Shown: positions 43,113-45,487 of the stretch, piece by piece
How positions within the stretch are numbered: the stretch's first letter is position 1
How the letters are laid out: every line of letters starts with the position of its first letter
Assembly: GCF_009372215.1 (NCBI RefSeq)
Contig: NZ_LWRV01000033.1
Span: 1 to 45,487, forward strand
DNA: 45,487 nucleotides
Reading direction: 5' to 3'
Source of the DNA: Acinetobacter portensis
GTDB taxonomy: Bacteria > Pseudomonadota > Gammaproteobacteria > Pseudomonadales > Moraxellaceae
Translations under genes and position numbers: made by a program
The notes under the pieces: generated by a model
What the model was told of the DNA's origin: nothing
Seen by the model: only the letters and a program-made list of their open reading frames with translations
Database searches by the model: none

Positions 43113-44315
43113 TTAAATCCACGCGTGTTTTGCAGGCAGTTTATGATTGAGGTAATAATCACCTAGGGCATGCAGTTTCCAGCGAATTGGATCATGTAAG
43201 GTGTGTACACGTGCATTACGCCAATGCTGATCTAAATTGTGTTGGCGTAGGCTTGAACGGCTACCGCCCAGTTCTAAGAGTTTTTCTGAAATTTGTAGGG
43301 CAGCATCATTGGCATAAATTTTTGCTTCAGCCACAATAATTGATGCTTTTGCAGCTTCTTCAGCGGTGATCGACTCTTTAGCTTCAAGTTCATCTAAATA
43401 TTCGGCAGCTTCATCGAGCAATAAAATGGCAGCATCTAAAGTAATGTTGAGTTTGCCAACTTCTTGTAGGGTGTAATGTTCTTGACTGGCTTTGGCAACG
43501 CCAGAGTCGATAATTGGGCGGGCTTTATGAATGGCTGTTAACGTGTCATCAAAAGCAGCTTCTGCAATACCGACATCAATGGCAACTTGTAGAAGCTGAG
43601 AGAATGAGCCACGAACAGATGGTTTTTCTTGCAAAATGCGATCATCTAAAATAAGGAACGGATCGACTTCAACATGTTTAAGTTTTACTGTTCCACTAGA
43701 TGTTGTACGTTGCCCAAAGCCATTCCAATCATCTACAACTTCTACGCCTGCTGAATAACGGTCTACAATAGCTAAAACAGTATGTCCTTCAGGATGAATG
43801 GCTTTAATGGCTAACCAATCTGCAAAGCTACTTCCTGTTGAATAGAATCTTTCACCATCTATAAAGTAACGACCATTTTCATTACTAATTTGAGTACTAA
43901 TGGTTGCGGTGTTTTTTGTATTACGTTCAGGTCCACCATTTGCAAGACGTTTTCCGTTTAAAATTTCGTTAAAAATAAATTGTTTTTGTTCTTCTGTTCC
44001 AACAGAGTTCACTATGTTTAATAGACCAAATTGGTTTTGTGGAATTTGTCCTAAACTAGAATCTGCTTTGTTAATAATACGAAATACATGCGCTAAGGTT
44101 TTATTTGATACACATGCACCGCCGTATTGTTTTGGAATACGAATTCCACTCAAGCCTTTTTGGCTAAATAAATCGACCTCAGCAAAAGGAAGTGAACGCT
44201 TTTGATCACGTTCATTTCGACCTTCCAAAGCAAAATCTGCAACTTGATAAGCGGCATTTATTGCTTCTTGGTCATTTTCGATAATACGAATATTTTTAGG
44301 AATAATACGAGACAT
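43113..44315 (-). CDS. sfnB: SfnB-family acyl-CoA-dehydrogenase-like oxidoreductase, copy 1
   Basis: 400 residues, paralogous to the next gene: KQYGGACVSNKTLAHV, SSLGQIPQNQFGLLNIV, VDDWNGFGQRTTSSGTVKLK and the end WRNARVHTLHDPIRWKL. Start ATG 44315 has AAAGGTG seven bases upstream; a TTG eight codons earlier has no site. First gene of the operon. In Pseudomonas, SfnB-type genes are induced by sulfur limitation; here no CysB site could be defined in the 360-nt upstream gap. The catalytic base of true acyl-CoA dehydrogenases cannot be confirmed by eye. Confidence 0.92.
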   Translation of the reverse strand: MSRIIPKNIRIIENDQEAINAAYQVADFALEGRNERDQKRSLPFAEVDLFSQKGLSGIRIPKQYGGACVSNKTLAHVFRIINKADSSLGQIPQNQFGLLNIVNSVGTEEQKQFIFNEILNGKRLANGGPERNTKNTATISTQISNENGRYFIDGERFYSTGSSFADWLAIKAIHPEGHTVLAIVDRYSAGVEVVDDWNGFGQRTTSSGTVKLKHVEVDPFLILDDRILQEKPSVRGSFSQLLQVAIDVGIAEAAFDDTLTAIHKARPIIDSGVAKASQEHYTLQEVGKLNITLDAAILLLDEAAEYLDELEAKESITAEEAAKASIIVAEAKIYANDAALQISEKLLELGGSRSSLRQHNLDQHWRNARVHTLHDPIRWKLHALGDYYLNHKLPAKHAWI

Positions 44316-44675
44316 AGCGACACCTTTAATGATGTTCAAAAGCTACGCTCGAATGCTTAAAATATTAAATGACCGATTGTGCTGAACTTAGCAGAAAGAA
44401 ACTTTAAGAAAAAAAGTGATTATTAATTACTCTAATTTGATAAATTAATTATTTGAAATTTAATGATATTATTAAAATAATTAAAAATAGATGTTTTATT
44501 TTGAATTGTGTTTTATCAACTTAAAAGATAAAGAAGCGATAAAATTATATAAAAGCTGACAGAATTAATAGGGATTAAAGTATCAATACAAACAGACATG
44601 ACATTGTATTTTGCAGAGGGTGTGTCTAAAGTATCGAACATAAGAACAAGTTGTATTTATTATTTTGGAGAATCT
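44316..44675. other. divergent promoter region between sfnB and the glutathione S-transferase
   Basis: An AT-rich 360-nt gap. The plus-strand frame starting at ATG 44598 leads in frame into the transferase but lacks a ribosome site, so it is read as untranslated. No strong sigma-70 hexamer pair, hairpin or RNA gene was found; the promoters of both divergent genes must lie here. Confidence 0.55.
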
Positions 44676-45440
44676 ATGCGAACTTTGTACCAGTTTCCTT
44701 TATCACACTTTTGTGAAAAAGCACGTTGGATGCTAGATCATAAAGAACTGGAATATGTGGCGCATAACTTAGTCCCCATTGTTCATCGTGCATTTGCAAA
44801 ACTAAAAACAGGGCAATACAAACTGCCTATTTTGCATGATCAAGAACGTTGGATTGCAGACAGCACTCAAATTGCTTTGTATTTAGATGATATTTATCCT
44901 GAAAGAACCTTATTGCGTGCAGAAAAATTGCAACGAAATGAAGCCTTAGAAATTAACGATTTAGCCAATGAATTGGGTCGTCATGTTCGTCGTTGGACGA
45001 TGGCACATGCTTTATCTAAAGATGAAGAATCATTAGATCTTTTGATTGGTGAAAAAGGCTATTTGCGACAATTTGAAAAATATTCAAAACCCATTATGAA
45101 AAGTCTAGTTTCAAAAGGTTTGAAATTAGATGAAGCGCAAATTAACGATTCAAAAATAAAAATGGATGATTTGGTGAATACACTGAATCAAAAGCTTATC
45201 GATCAAAAAGGGCGTTACTTTGTAGGAGATCGATTAGGTTTGGCTGATATTGCAGTATGTTCGATGCTCGCTCCGATTTTAGAAATTGAAGCTACGCCGT
45301 GGGAAAAAGAACATGGTGAAATTTCATCTGAAGCATTTAGGGAATTTAAAGCAACATTAACCGATATGCCTTTGGGGCAATATGTACTGCGAGTTTATCA
45401 AACTGAACGGAATGCTCGTGTAGATTGGCGAGGCATTTAA
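44676..45440 (+). CDS. glutathione S-transferase family protein
   Basis: 254 residues. The N-terminal thioredoxin-like domain (LYQFPLSHFCEKARWMLDHK) carries the SxFCxKxR pattern, and the cis-Pro/Ser stretch YKLPILHDQERWIADSTQI binds glutathione. A longer all-helical C-terminal domain (about 90-250) includes DRLGLADIAVCSMLAP, the conserved GST helix-6 motif. Start ATG 44676 is chosen for GGAG six bases upstream. Cytoplasmic. A role in thiol chemistry or detoxification is likely, and its position divergent from the sulfur operon is suggestive only. About 46 nt remain after it to the window end, with no recognisable feature. Confidence 0.9.
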   Translation: MRTLYQFPLSHFCEKARWMLDHKELEYVAHNLVPIVHRAFAKLKTGQYKLPILHDQERWIADSTQIALYLDDIYPERTLLRAEKLQRNEALEINDLANELGRHVRRWTMAHALSKDEESLDLLIGEKGYLRQFEKYSKPIMKSLVSKGLKLDEAQINDSKIKMDDLVNTLNQKLIDQKGRYFVGDRLGLADIAVCSMLAPILEIEATPWEKEHGEISSEAFREFKATLTDMPLGQYVLRVYQTERNARVDWRGI

Positions 45441-45487
45441 AGTCTTTAAAGTGTCATCACCAATAATTAACCTGAGTTCGATGAAAT

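Noticed and set aside
43900..44205. 101-codon plus-strand frame opposite sfnB
   Set aside because: It lies wholly within a conserved coding gene on the other strand and has no ribosome site or recognisable domain.
44598..44675. N-terminal extension of the glutathione S-transferase from ATG 44598
   Set aside because: The extra 26 residues do not fit the thioredoxin-like fold start, and the ATG at 44676 has a good GGAG site.

Overview
The window is chromosomal DNA of a gammaproteobacterium and looks like Acinetobacter. It is AT-rich, with mostly housekeeping genes. The gene order purT-glnD-dapC, the 107-residue seven-iron ferredoxin, tandem SfnB-type oxidoreductases beside a MetNIQ transporter, and a Bap-like adhesin tail all fit that genus; the species cannot be named from sequence alone. 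There is no prophage, IS element, integrase or CRISPR array, so most of it reads as stable core genome with a few accessory insertions.

Region 1-11.1 kb: the window opens inside the last part of a giant secreted adhesin gene, of which only the C-terminal type I secretion signal is present. Next come cysS, tRNA-Gly(GCC) and the operon kdsD-kdsC-lptC-lptA-lptB, which makes Kdo and moves LPS to the cell surface. Directly after lptB lies a complete type I secretion system (TolC-like outer membrane protein, ABC exporter with a degenerate C39 domain, HlyD/LapC-like fusion protein) with ATGA overlaps. The exporter and its probable cargo therefore flank the LPS genes.

Region 11-19.1 kb: yigZ, a hexapeptide acyltransferase and a tandem-domain universal stress protein are on the plus strand. 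An O-methyltransferase, an M15 peptidase-like lipoprotein, fdxA and a DUF815 ATPase are on the minus strand. A patatin-like phospholipase with an overlapping, degenerate protein-kinase-like gene closes the region. A short tRNA operon Leu(TAG)-Trp(CCA)-Leu(TAG) follows.

Region 19.5-32.4 kb: a small orphan protein, glyoxalase II, a periplasmic asparaginase and alaA with an unusual N-terminal extra domain come first. Then msrB-glutathione peroxidase (oxidative repair), a small exported TonB-C-terminus-like protein, purT-glnD-dapC (purines, nitrogen sensing, lysine/peptidoglycan), azlC-azlD (branched-chain amino-acid export) and a small lipoprotein.

Region 32.4-45.5 kb: a Crp/Fnr regulator is divergent from an Mpo1/DUF962 membrane protein across a perfect inverted repeat. 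Next are a manganese-type sodA with a possible 33-residue membrane peptide behind it, ychF, and a lone AbiTii-domain gene (possible phage defence). A seven-gene minus-strand operon follows (two sfnB paralogues, an FMN monooxygenase of the NtaA/SnaA/DszA family, two metQ paralogues, metN, metI), best read as a sulfur-scavenging unit. A glutathione S-transferase ends the window.

No wholly new multigene system stands out. The items most worth following are the AbiTii singleton, the AlaA fusion, the phospholipase/pseudokinase overlap, the adhesin/exporter arrangement around the LPS operon, and the inverted repeat carrying two DnaA-box-like sequences.
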